Assembly (NCBI RefSeq): GCF_001704635.1
Contig: NZ_MAXF01000116.1
Span: 1-64,000, forward strand
Origin: Streptomyces sparsogenes
Lineage (GTDB): Bacteria > Actinomycetota > Actinomycetes > Streptomycetales > Streptomycetaceae
Direction of reading: 5' to 3'
DNA length: 64,000 nt
Part shown: positions 8,071 to 15,718 of the stretch, in pieces
How positions within the stretch are numbered: the stretch's first letter is position 1
How the letters are laid out: each line of letters opens with the position of its first letter
Position numbers and translations under genes: made by a program
Notes under the pieces: generated by a model
What the model was told of the DNA's origin: nothing
Databases searched by the model: none
Seen by the model: the letters and a program-made list of their open reading frames with translations, nothing else

Positions 8071-9114
8071 ATGGCGTTGCGGTTGCTCCGCGGCAAGGAC
8101 GGAAGGCTCACGGCCTACGCACCGGTGGCGGGCGGCGTCGCCCGCTGGACCGAGGAGCGGCCCGGGGGCCCGCGGTGGACCGGGCCGCGGCTGCTGGAGG
8201 TGGCGGGCCTGACCGCGCTGACGGGGACTCAGGGCGCGGACGGTTATGTCCACTTGGTGGGGCTGCGGCACCGCCAGGGCGGCGGCGACGGCCCGGACGT
8301 GGACATCGTGCACGCCACCCAGTTCCAGACGGGCAGGCCACTCACGGCCTGGCACTCGCTCGGCACCCCGCACCCCAAGGACCGCCGCAAGGCCCAGCGG
8401 ACCGGGGTGCCGGCCGCGGCCGTGGACTCCTCCGGGGCCGTGCACGTCTTCGTGCGCAACGCCGGGCGCGGGGTGAGCGCGCGGCGCCAGGACGCCAAGG
8501 GCAAGTGGGGCGGATGGACCGACCTCAAGGGCACCGACGTGCTCGACGGGCTGTCCGCCACCGCGGCCGCCGACGGCCGCATAGAACTCCTCGCGCCCGC
8601 GGCGCGCGGCGCCCTGCGCTGGCACCAGCCCGAGCCCGGCGCCGCGTACCAGCGCGCCGACGACATCCCGGCACGCCCCGAGGCGGGCTCCGCCGCCGGG
8701 GTCGCCACCGGCGTCGGCACCGTCACCCACTACTGGCGCGACGCGGTGGGGCTCGAGGTGCTGGCCTGGCGGCCCGGCGCGGACGAACCGGCCCCCCTGG
8801 GCGGGGAGACGGGCACGGGCCCGGTCGCGGTGGTCCGTACGACCGTGGACGGCCACGACTGCACGGTGCTGGCCCACCGCGACGCCAAGAGCGGGCGGCT
8901 GGCCGTCGCGGCGCACCCCACGGAGTACGAGACGGCGGGCGTGTGGTGGACCCCGTCGGGCGAGCCGGGCACCAGCCGCCCGGCACTGGCCCTGGACGGC
9001 CTGGGCCTGGTCGTCCTCGCCGCCCTCGCCCCCGACGGCGGCCTGCTGGTGGCCCGCCAGAAGACGGACGAGCCGGGGCTGGCCCTGCGGGCGTGGGGGC
9101 GGGTGGGGGAGTAG
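8071..9114 (+). CDS. Beta-propeller (PLL-like lectin fold) protein, function unknown
   Basis: A 347-aa cytosolic-looking protein without signal peptide. It is built of repeating strands with aromatic, hydrophobic and Gly pattern (RLTAYAPVAGGVARWTE, AVHVFVRNAGRGVSARRQ, RIELLAPAARGALRWHQP). Each unit spans about 45-50 residues, which resembles the PLL-like seven-bladed propeller of fucose-binding lectins. ATG at 8071 is preferred over 7984 because a purine tract (agggaagg at 8051-8058) precedes it and similarity to a folded domain begins there; the choice is not certain. Sugar binding is unproven and no catalytic motif is seen. Confidence 0.75.
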   Translation: MALRLLRGKDGRLTAYAPVAGGVARWTEERPGGPRWTGPRLLEVAGLTALTGTQGADGYVHLVGLRHRQGGGDGPDVDIVHATQFQTGRPLTAWHSLGTPHPKDRRKAQRTGVPAAAVDSSGAVHVFVRNAGRGVSARRQDAKGKWGGWTDLKGTDVLDGLSATAAADGRIELLAPAARGALRWHQPEPGAAYQRADDIPARPEAGSAAGVATGVGTVTHYWRDAVGLEVLAWRPGADEPAPLGGETGTGPVAVVRTTVDGHDCTVLAHRDAKSGRLAVAAHPTEYETAGVWWTPSGEPGTSRPALALDGLGLVVLAALAPDGGLLVARQKTDEPGLALRAWGRVGE

Positions 9115-9154
9115 GGCGGCCTGCCGCCCGTACGGGGCCCACCCGCCCGGCTCC

Positions 9155-11254
9155 TCAGGACGCCGGCTGCCAGGCGAAGGCGTGCACCCCGCGCGCCACT
9201 TCGACTTCCGCGTTCGCGGCGTTCTGCGCGACCAGCGTCCCCGTGTGGTACCCGCCCGACACCTCGACCGCCGGGGTGCCGACCACCGTCGCCGTCTTCC
9301 CCGAGGCATGGACGTCGCGCGCCAGAATGGGCCGCTTCTCCCGCGTCTGGACCCACCGGACGTTCGAGGCGCGGTAGACGCGCGTCTCGCCCCAGCGGGG
9401 AATCCGCTGACCGTCCGGCGCGTACTCGTTGTCGCTCCCACAGCCGGGCTCCGACCGGAAGGCCGCGTACGCCTGGCCGTCGCGGTCGAACCAGGCCGAG
9501 ACCATCCAGAGGTTGCCGTCCCGGGAGGGCGGATCGAGCCGCTCCACGCGTCCGAGCCGCTGGTCGACGATCGCCACGTTGGAGTACTCCTCGCAGGCGC
9601 TGAGGTGCTGGTACCAGGGCACGGCGAGCCTGTCCCGCCGTGGACTCGCGGCAGCCACCTCGGGTCCGAGCCCGCTGCCGTAGAACGACTGGACGGACCG
9701 GGCCCTGCCCTCGCGCGAGACCTGGAAGAACGAGCCGATTCCGGGGAAGTTGCCGACCGAGTCGAAGTACGAGACGGTCAGCCCACCCCGGGGTGCGGCG
9801 CCGAGGAGTTGGAGGCGGCCGCAGTACGTCGGGCCGAAGCACTCGTCCGGCGAGGGCAGGCCCGTCACCGGCAGCGGCCGCCGAGCACCGCCGAGGGGCG
9901 GGTAGCTCCACAGCATCGGCCGGTTCGGGTCCGTGGCGCCGTCGGAGACCAGTTGGTTGTCGCGGAAGGCGAGCGTCGAGCAGTCGGCGCACTCCCAGCT
10001 ACGGAGGCGGGGGGTGACGAAGGGCTGTCCCCGGCCCCGGCGCACCAGGAACACCTTCCGGCCCGTGCCGTCGTGCCGCTCGGCCAGCCAGGCGAGGGAG
10101 GTGCCGTCGGTCGACCAGGTGAGCTGCCGTACGCGGTATCCGCTGGGGACGGGGGCGATGTTCTTGGTGCTGCCGTTGGTCCACACGTTGACGCTGTCGG
10201 CGGTGGCGTAGGCGAGGTCTGGTGTTCGGTCCGCCCACTGCTTCCGCTGGACGCGCTTCGCCCGGTCGAGGACCACGGACATGATCTTCGGGTGGGTCTT
10301 GATGTCCACGTGGTTGCAGGGGCTGCCCAGCACACGTACCCCGATTTGGGCGTCGCTGCAGGTGAGAACGTGAGGGGCGCCGGACTTGTTGACGTATGCG
10401 GTGGCGGAGGAGCGAGGCACCGCGATGTCACCCAGGGAGACCGGCGCCTTGGGTGACTCCAGCCCCAGGATGTTGAAGCCCATGCGGATGTCCCCGGCCA
10501 TGGCGCGGACGGGCAATTCCTTGGGCCAGGCCGGCAACTTTCTGATCTCCGGCGAGTTGTACTTGAGTGCGAGGCCCTGCGGCGATCGGAGCACCTCGAC
10601 GGTTTCGCATGCCGTCAGGGACTTGCCCTTGGCAATCCCGAGGCAGGCGGCGACCACCCGCTTCAGGGCCAGTTCCTCGAGTGACCACCCCGGGGGGCCG
10701 CTGACCAGGTTGTCCGCGAGGGAGGCCAGGAGAGAGCCCCGGAAGGGAGTCCCGATGGTGATCACCTCGGCCACCTTCTGCCATGCCTTGCCGTCGGATG
10801 TGCGGCTGGGCAGCGAGACGGCGTACTGCGTGGCCAGTCCGCCCATCGAGTGGGCCACCACCATGACCTTGTGGCCGGAGGCGTCGGCGAGGCAGTCGAT
10901 CGCGGTCCGCAGCGCCGGGCCGATGCGCGGGTCCGTGACCCAGGACGGCTGGGCCGGCTTGTAGTCGAAGGTCCACGCGGTGATGTTCCGCAGGTTCGCG
11001 ACCTGCCGGGGAAACCATTTCTCCTCGTCGTCCCCGGGCCCGTCCCAGGTGTCGGCGCCCGCGTTGATGCCGTGGACGAAGAGGACGGGCATCGTGTTCG
11101 CGACGGGCTCCTTCTCGGCGATCTGCTGGAGGCCGCCGCCGACGCAGTTCCGTGGCTCGGCGGCGGCAGCAGTGGGCGCCGCCCCGAGCAGGGTGAGCAG
11201 GAGCATCAGGGCGGCGCAGGGGACGAGGGCCCGGCAGCGTGCGGTGAGGGTCAT
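9155..11254 (-). CDS. Secreted alpha/beta hydrolase with C-terminal beta-propeller
   Basis: A 699-aa exported protein. A Sec-type signal peptide (ALMLLLTLLGAAPTAAAA) is followed by an alpha/beta-hydrolase domain of lipase/PGAP1-like type: oxyanion-hole strand PVLFVHGINAGADTWDG near residue 55 and nucleophile elbow VMVVAHSMGGLATQYA near 130-145 (Ser in AHSMGG). From about residue 340 to the end there are WD/TolB-like propeller strands (RVRQLTWSTDGTSLAWLAER, SPRRDRLAVPWYQ). An esterase or acyltransferase role outside the cell is likely, with the substrate unknown. Its ATG overlaps the stop of the preceding 142-aa gene by 4 bp, so the two are translationally coupled. Confidence 0.85.
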   Translation of the reverse strand: MTLTARCRALVPCAALMLLLTLLGAAPTAAAAEPRNCVGGGLQQIAEKEPVANTMPVLFVHGINAGADTWDGPGDDEEKWFPRQVANLRNITAWTFDYKPAQPSWVTDPRIGPALRTAIDCLADASGHKVMVVAHSMGGLATQYAVSLPSRTSDGKAWQKVAEVITIGTPFRGSLLASLADNLVSGPPGWSLEELALKRVVAACLGIAKGKSLTACETVEVLRSPQGLALKYNSPEIRKLPAWPKELPVRAMAGDIRMGFNILGLESPKAPVSLGDIAVPRSSATAYVNKSGAPHVLTCSDAQIGVRVLGSPCNHVDIKTHPKIMSVVLDRAKRVQRKQWADRTPDLAYATADSVNVWTNGSTKNIAPVPSGYRVRQLTWSTDGTSLAWLAERHDGTGRKVFLVRRGRGQPFVTPRLRSWECADCSTLAFRDNQLVSDGATDPNRPMLWSYPPLGGARRPLPVTGLPSPDECFGPTYCGRLQLLGAAPRGGLTVSYFDSVGNFPGIGSFFQVSREGRARSVQSFYGSGLGPEVAAASPRRDRLAVPWYQHLSACEEYSNVAIVDQRLGRVERLDPPSRDGNLWMVSAWFDRDGQAYAAFRSEPGCGSDNEYAPDGQRIPRWGETRVYRASNVRWVQTREKRPILARDVHASGKTATVVGTPAVEVSGGYHTGTLVAQNAANAEVEVARGVHAFAWQPAS

Positions 11255-11679
11255 GGCATGACCTCCGCGAGGATGACCCGCCAGGCCCCGTCGCTCCGGG
11301 CGAACCCCAGCAGCACCCGCTGAACGGGCTTTCCCGGTTCTTCCAGGGAGGCTTGGGCGTTGGCGATGCCGTCCTCTTCATGCCAGGTGCCGTCCTTGAC
11401 GTGAAGCCTCGCGCCCTTGGCGGTCAGTCGCCCCTCGGGCAGGGTTCGCTCCAACTCGGGTGCGAGCGCCCCTCGCTGTGCCTTCTCGTCCTCGGCCACC
11501 AGGCCCCGCGCGACCCGGGCGGCCTCGGCCGGGACCGGGCCGCCGGGTTCGTATCTCAGCTCTTGCGCCGGTGGTTTCGCCGCTGAGGTACCGCTGCGGT
11601 AGGCAAAGACGGCCGCGAGCGACGCGGCGACGATCAGCACGACACCGGCCGTGATCGATAGTCTGCGCATGTCCGCCAC
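11251..11679 (-). CDS. Membrane-anchored extracytoplasmic protein, function unknown
   Basis: A 142-aa protein with a single N-terminal hydrophobic anchor (SITAGVVLIVAASLAAVFAY, about residues 8-27). A Pro/Ala-rich stretch follows, then a compact domain outside the cell ending LLGFARSDGAWRVILAEVMP. I do not recognise the family. GTG at 11679 directly follows the stop of the GvpU-like gene, and an ATG at 11670 (MRRLSITAG) is an alternative start. It overlaps the secreted hydrolase gene by 4 bp, so it may be a partner or chaperone for that enzyme. Confidence 0.75.
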   Translation of the reverse strand: MADMRRLSITAGVVLIVAASLAAVFAYRSGTSAAKPPAQELRYEPGGPVPAEAARVARGLVAEDEKAQRGALAPELERTLPEGRLTAKGARLHVKDGTWHEEDGIANAQASLEEPGKPVQRVLLGFARSDGAWRVILAEVMP

Positions 11680-12045
11680 TCACCCGATGGGGTTCAGGTC
11701 GCCGATCGTCCAGGCGCCCACCTCGGACAGCGGCACCCGCAGGAGTCCGTGTTCGTCGATGGGCACGGTGGGGCCGCCGGTGACGATCCGGGTCCAGGTC
11801 AGATGGATGTGGGTGGTCTCGGGCTCGTGCCGCAGCATGTCCTTGGCGAAGTCCTTGGCGAATTCGGTCAGCGCGTCCTTCTCGGACAGCAGGCTCATGT
11901 GCTGCCTGAGCCATTCGTCCCGGGGGAGGACGGCCCCGGTGATGATCAGGCCGCCGATCATGAGGGTGATGGGAAGCGGGGCTTCGAAGTCCTCCTCGTC
12001 GGCGCGGCGGACGAGCTTTTCCAGCAGTGCGTCGTCGTTCCTCAT
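11680..12045 (-). CDS. GvpU-like small protein (tentative)
   Basis: A 121-aa soluble protein. ATG at 12045 is chosen because AGGAG lies 6 nt upstream; an upstream in-frame ATG at 12084 would add 13 residues. The layout, a beta-strand pair LPITLMIGGLIITGAVLPRD, then a charged amphipathic helix (EFAKDFAKDMLRHE), then IHLTWTRIVTGG and a terminal beta-rich part, resembles gas-vesicle accessory protein GvpU of Bacillus. No other gas-vesicle gene is in the window, so a gas-vesicle role is not claimed. It is likely co-transcribed with the two following genes. Confidence 0.6.
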   Translation of the reverse strand: MRNDDALLEKLVRRADEEDFEAPLPITLMIGGLIITGAVLPRDEWLRQHMSLLSEKDALTEFAKDFAKDMLRHEPETTHIHLTWTRIVTGGPTVPIDEHGLLRVPLSEVGAWTIGDLNPIG

Positions 12046-12082
12046 GAAATGCTCCTGGTCTCCCGTGAATTCATTTCTCCGC

Positions 12083-12104
12083 ATGCGAATGCCATGCGAA
12101 TGCC
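12083..12104. repeat. 11-bp tandem duplication
   Basis: Two adjacent copies of atgcgaatgcc lie just upstream of the GvpU-like gene, followed by a further atgcc. They may be a simple slippage duplication or a regulator site. Confidence 0.6.
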
Positions 12105-12116
12105 ATGCCAGTTCGC

Positions 12117-12242
12117 TCAGCCGCGGCCGTCGCAGGCCTTGCAGTCACCGCTGCCGCGGCAGCTGTCGCACTTCCATACGCCGCGGAATCCGGAACCGCC
12201 GCAGGTGGTGCACTTCCCGTCGCCCTTGCAGCGTCGGCACAT
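12117..12242 (-). CDS. 41-aa DnaJ-type zinc-finger protein
   Basis: A tiny protein made almost entirely of DnaJ-type zinc-finger repeats: MCRRCKGDGKCTTCGGSGF, then KCDSCRGSGDCKACDGRG. Eight Cys occur in four CxxC pairs, enough for two zinc sites. ATG at 12242 is preceded on its strand by GGAAGG about 10 nt upstream. A longer frame reaching 12473 is an ORF extension across the intergenic region and is not used. It is oriented with the GvpU-like/hydrolase genes 71 bp downstream. Small CxxCxGxG proteins without a J-domain can act as zinc-dependent adaptors or redox chaperones; here the role is unknown. Confidence 0.75.
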   Translation of the reverse strand: MCRRCKGDGKCTTCGGSGFRGVWKCDSCRGSGDCKACDGRG

Positions 12243-12349
12243 GGTGGTGGTCCTTCCGGTCCGGGGGTGGTCGGCGGTGCGGGCCGCGCCGCCGGAAACC
12301 ACCGTGCACCGGTTCGGAGGGGGAGTGCCGCGGTGCAACGGGGTGGCTT

Positions 12350-12405
12350 GTTGCAGTGCCAAGTGCACCGCTGTGACCTGCGGGGTTCTGGTGTCGCACT
12401 GCAAC
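12350..12405. promoter_or_regulatory. Inverted repeat in the divergent intergenic region
   Basis: gttgcagtgc at 12350-12359 and its exact reverse complement gcactgcaac at 12396-12405 form a 10-bp inverted repeat spaced by 36 bp. A third half-site, tgcaacgggg, lies at 12334-12343 and recurs directly at 12400-12409. It sits between the start codons at 12242 (reverse) and 12488 (forward), as expected for a shared operator. The binding protein is unknown. Confidence 0.55.
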
Positions 12406-12487
12406 GGGGACCGCCTCGGTCGCCTCCGGCTTGGCCCGCGATGAAGCGCTGTTCTATCGTGAAGGGCATTCACCGCGGGGGGTGTTC

Positions 12488-13525
12488 ATGGAGGAACCGA
12501 CCGAGCTGTTCAAGGACTTGGCGCACGCCTTGGTCCAGGCCCTCGACGCCTGGGCGGCCACCGTCGGCCAGGTCACCGACACCGCACGGCGCCCGACCCG
12601 GGCCGGCCTGGTCGCGGAACTGGAAAGAGAGCGCCTGGAATTCGAGCGGGCCGGCCGGAGTCGCAAGAAAATCGATCTGCCGCTTCTGTCGTACTGGCTC
12701 AAGGGCCGCGATCAATTGCTGCCCGGCAGCAAGAAGAACCGGCTGCCCGGCCAGGAGGACTGCGCGGCCATCGCGCGGGCGCTGCGGCACAAGGCGCCGG
12801 ACAGCGCCCGGGAACTGCCGCAGATCGGCACGGAGATCGCGGATCTGGCGCGCCGCCTGAAAGAGGCGGCCGGCCCCGGGTGGCGGGACGCGGTCCTCGC
12901 CTCTCTCGCGCCCGCGACCGTCGCTGCGGCGCACCCCGTTCCGGAGGCGCCGGCCCTGCCCGCGACGCCTGGAGAACCGCCGAAGCCGGGGCGGAGATGG
13001 CGGAGGTGGCAGTTCGCCGTGGCGACCGCGCTCGCCGTGGGGCTGATCACCGGCACCATGGCGCTGCGCAGCGGCGCCTCGGAAGGGACCGGGGCACCGG
13101 CCGGGGACAGCGCGTCGGCGGCGGATCTGAAGGGCGATCACCGCTGCGGCCGGGTACGGGCGGTGGGCGCCGTGTCATGGAAGCCCTGCACGAGCCTCTC
13201 CGAGGACTCCCTGTCCTTCGTGGTACAGCTCGACAACTCCTCGTCGCGGGCGGTCACCGTGAAGGTCAGGATCGGCTACGTCCGGGCCGGGGCCGCCCAC
13301 GACTGCCCCGCGCCCTGGGGCACCGCCCAGGAGGTCACCATCCCCGCCGGCGCGACCGTGACCAGCCCCCTCGACGGCTGCGCCGCCCCCCGCGTCCCCG
13401 CCCAGGCGTTCCAGGCCGAGGCCTTCGTGGTGGAGGAGAACGCCTCCGCGTGGGGCTACCGGGAGTACTCGCCCACGGTGCACCTCCAGGCCGACGGCCG
13501 CCCCGTCTGGGCGGGCCGGGTCTGA
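12488..13525 (+). CDS. Single-pass membrane protein with cytosolic helical domain
   Basis: A 345-aa protein. Residues 1-130 are cytosolic and helix-rich with many charged residues (AELERERLEFERAGRSRKK, SYWLKGRDQLLPGSKKNRLP), somewhat like the helix-turn-helix modules of Streptomyces membrane-bound regulators, though I cannot assign a family. A Pro-rich linker and basic stretch lead to one membrane helix (FAVATALAVGLITGTMAL) near residue 185. An extracellular beta-rich domain has four Cys (CGRV, KPCTS, HDCPA, DGCAA) that could form disulfides. ATG at 12488 follows a GGGGGGTG tract. It is divergent from the zinc-finger gene across repeats at 12334-12409. Signal sensing across the membrane is an inference. 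Confidence 0.75.
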   Translation: MEEPTELFKDLAHALVQALDAWAATVGQVTDTARRPTRAGLVAELERERLEFERAGRSRKKIDLPLLSYWLKGRDQLLPGSKKNRLPGQEDCAAIARALRHKAPDSARELPQIGTEIADLARRLKEAAGPGWRDAVLASLAPATVAAAHPVPEAPALPATPGEPPKPGRRWRRWQFAVATALAVGLITGTMALRSGASEGTGAPAGDSASAADLKGDHRCGRVRAVGAVSWKPCTSLSEDSLSFVVQLDNSSSRAVTVKVRIGYVRAGAAHDCPAPWGTAQEVTIPAGATVTSPLDGCAAPRVPAQAFQAEAFVVEENASAWGYREYSPTVHLQADGRPVWAGRV

Positions 13526-13530
13526 ACGCG

Positions 13531-13567
13531 CGAGCGCCGGACGGGCGAGGGGCCCGTCCGGCGCTCG
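13531..13567. terminator. Bidirectional hairpin terminator
   Basis: A perfect 16-bp stem (13531-13546 with 13552-13567, cgagcgccggacgggc) with a 5-nt loop lies between two convergent genes: the membrane protein ending at 13525 and fadB ending at 13584. No long T tract is present, as is usual in Streptomyces. Confidence 0.85.
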
Positions 13568-13583
13568 GGACACAGCGCGCGTG

Positions 13584-15713
13584 CTACGCCGGGACGCTCG
13601 CCACGCCCGGGGCCAGGAAACGGCGGCCGAGCACCCGCTCCGCGACGCCCTCGCGGTCCAGGTACGGGGTGATGCCGCCCAGGTGGAAGGGCCAGCCCGC
13701 GCCAGTGATCAGGCACAGGTCGATGTCCTGCGCCTCGGCGACGACGCCCTCGTCCAGCATGAGGCCGATCTCCTGCGCGACCGCCTCCAGGACGCGCAGC
13801 CGCACCTGCTCCTCCGTCAGGACCGTGTCGCCCTGCTCCAGCAGCGCGGCGACCTCCGGGTCCAGCTCCGGCTTGCCGGAGTCATGGACGTAGAAGCCGC
13901 GCTTGCCCGCCTCGACCACGCGCTTCAGGTTCTCCGAGACCGTGAAGCGGTCCGGGAACGCCTGGTGCAGGGTCTCCGAGACGTGCAGGCCGATGGCCGG
14001 GCCGACCAGCTCCAGCAGCACCAGCGGGGACATCGGCAGGCCGAGCGGCTCGACGGCGCGCTCGGCGACCTCGACCGGGGTGCCCTCGTCGATGACGTTC
14101 TGGATCTCGCCCAGGAAGCGGGTCAGGATCCGGTTGACGACGAAAGCGGGGGCGTCCTTGACCAGGACGGCCGTCTTCTTCAGCTTCTTGGCCACGCCGA
14201 AGGCGGTGGCCAGCGAGGCGTCGTCGGTCTTGTCACCGCGGACGATCTCCAGCAGCGGCAGGACGGCGACCGGGTTGAAGAAGTGGAAGCCGACGACCCG
14301 CTCGGGGTGCCGCAGCTTGGAGGCCATCTCGCTGACGGACAGCGAGGAGGTGTTGGTGGCGAGGATGGCGTGCTCCGGCACGACCGCCTCGACCTCGGCG
14401 AACACCTGCTGCTTGACGCCCATCTCCTCGAAGACGGCCTCGATGACGAAGTCGGCGTCCGAGAAGGCGGCGGCCTTGTCGAGCGAGCCGGTCACCGCGG
14501 CCTTGAGGCGGTTGGCCTTGTCCTGGTTCACCCGGCCCTTGAGCAGCAGCTTGTCGATCTCGGCGTGGACATAGCCGACGCCCTTGTCGATCCGCTCCTG
14601 GTCGATGTCGGTCAGCACGACCGGCACCTCCAGGCGGCGCGCGAACAGCAGCGCGAGCTGCGAGGCCATCAGGCCCGCGCCGACCACGCCCACCTTGGTC
14701 ACCGGGCGGGCCAGGGACTTGTCCGGGGCGCCGGCCGGGCGCTTGCCGCGCTTCTGGACCAGGTTGAAGGCGTAGATGCCGCTGCGCAGCTCGCCGCCCA
14801 TGATCAGGTCGGCCAGGGCGGCGTCCTCCGCGTCGAAGCCCTGGCGCAGATCGCCGTTCTTGGCTGCGGCGATGATGTCCAGCGCCCGGTACGCGGCCGG
14901 GGCCGCCCCGTGCACCTTGCCGTCGGCGATGGCGCGGCCGCGCTCGACGGCCGCGTCCCAGGCCTCGCCGCGGTCCACCTCCGGGCGTACCACCTGGATC
15001 TCGCCGCGCAGCACCGACGCGGTCCAGATCAGCGACTGCTCCAGGAAGTCCGCGCCCTCGAAGATCGCGTCGGCGATCCCGAGTTCGTAGACCTGCTCGC
15101 CCTTGAGCTGGCGGTTCTGGTTGAGCGAGTTCTCGATGATCACCGTGACGGCGCGGTCCGCGCCGATCAGGTTGGGCAGCAGGGTGCAGCCGCCCCAGCC
15201 GGGGACCAGGCCCAGGAACACCTCGGGCAGCGAGAAGGCGGGCAGCGCGGCCGAGACGGTGCGGTAGGCGCAGTGCAGACCGACCTCGACGCCGCCGCCC
15301 ATCGCCGCGCCGTTGTAGTACGCGAAGGTGGGCACGGCCAGGGTCGAGAGGCGCTTGAAGACGTCATGGCCGCCCTTGCCGATGGCCAGCGCGTCCTCAT
15401 GGCGCTTCAGCAGCTCGACGCCCTTGAGGTCGGCGCCGACGGCGAAGATGAACGGCTTGCCGGTCACGCCGACGCCGACGATCTCGCCCTCAGCCGCCTC
15501 CTTCTCGACCTGGTCGAGCGCGGCGTTCAGATTCGCCAGCGACGCCGGGCCGAAGGTGGTGGGCTTGGTGTGGTCCAGGCCGTTGTCGAGGGTGATGAGC
15601 GCGAAGCGGCCCGCGCCCTGCGGCAGGTCCAGGTGGCGGACGTGGGCCTGCGTCACGACCTCGTCCGGGAACAGCTCGGCCGCTCCCTTGAGAAGCTCTG
15701 CGGTAGTGGTCAT
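13584..15713 (-). CDS. fadB: Multifunctional fatty-acid oxidation protein (enoyl-CoA hydratase / 3-hydroxyacyl-CoA dehydrogenase)
   Basis: The alpha-subunit-type enzyme of beta-oxidation. It hydrates 2-enoyl-CoA and oxidises the 3-hydroxyacyl-CoA with NAD+. The 709-aa product has an N-terminal crotonase domain (oxyanion region GAAMGGGVEVGLHCAY, then PEVFLGLVPGWGGCTLLP), a Rossmann domain starting VTKVGVVGAGLMASQLALLF near residue 350, and the dehydrogenase signature ILATNTSSLSVSEMA with catalytic His in VVGFHFFNPV. ATG at 15713 (MTTTAELLKGAAEL) is chosen; the frame's extension upstream lies inside the thiolase gene. The gene follows the thiolase stop by 5 nt, so fadA and fadB form an operon. 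Confidence 0.96.
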   Translation of the reverse strand: MTTTAELLKGAAELFPDEVVTQAHVRHLDLPQGAGRFALITLDNGLDHTKPTTFGPASLANLNAALDQVEKEAAEGEIVGVGVTGKPFIFAVGADLKGVELLKRHEDALAIGKGGHDVFKRLSTLAVPTFAYYNGAAMGGGVEVGLHCAYRTVSAALPAFSLPEVFLGLVPGWGGCTLLPNLIGADRAVTVIIENSLNQNRQLKGEQVYELGIADAIFEGADFLEQSLIWTASVLRGEIQVVRPEVDRGEAWDAAVERGRAIADGKVHGAAPAAYRALDIIAAAKNGDLRQGFDAEDAALADLIMGGELRSGIYAFNLVQKRGKRPAGAPDKSLARPVTKVGVVGAGLMASQLALLFARRLEVPVVLTDIDQERIDKGVGYVHAEIDKLLLKGRVNQDKANRLKAAVTGSLDKAAAFSDADFVIEAVFEEMGVKQQVFAEVEAVVPEHAILATNTSSLSVSEMASKLRHPERVVGFHFFNPVAVLPLLEIVRGDKTDDASLATAFGVAKKLKKTAVLVKDAPAFVVNRILTRFLGEIQNVIDEGTPVEVAERAVEPLGLPMSPLVLLELVGPAIGLHVSETLHQAFPDRFTVSENLKRVVEAGKRGFYVHDSGKPELDPEVAALLEQGDTVLTEEQVRLRVLEAVAQEIGLMLDEGVVAEAQDIDLCLITGAGWPFHLGGITPYLDREGVAERVLGRRFLAPGVASVPA

Positions 15714-15718
15714 GCCGC

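Noticed and set aside
11680..12045. Gas-vesicle gene cluster
   Set aside because: Only one weakly GvpU-like protein is present; no gvpA, F, G, J, L, N or S type genes are seen.
12145..12473. Longer versions of the 41-aa zinc protein extending to 12473
   Set aside because: The extra residues cross the repeat-rich intergenic region and have no folded character; an internal ATG with a ribosome site fits better.
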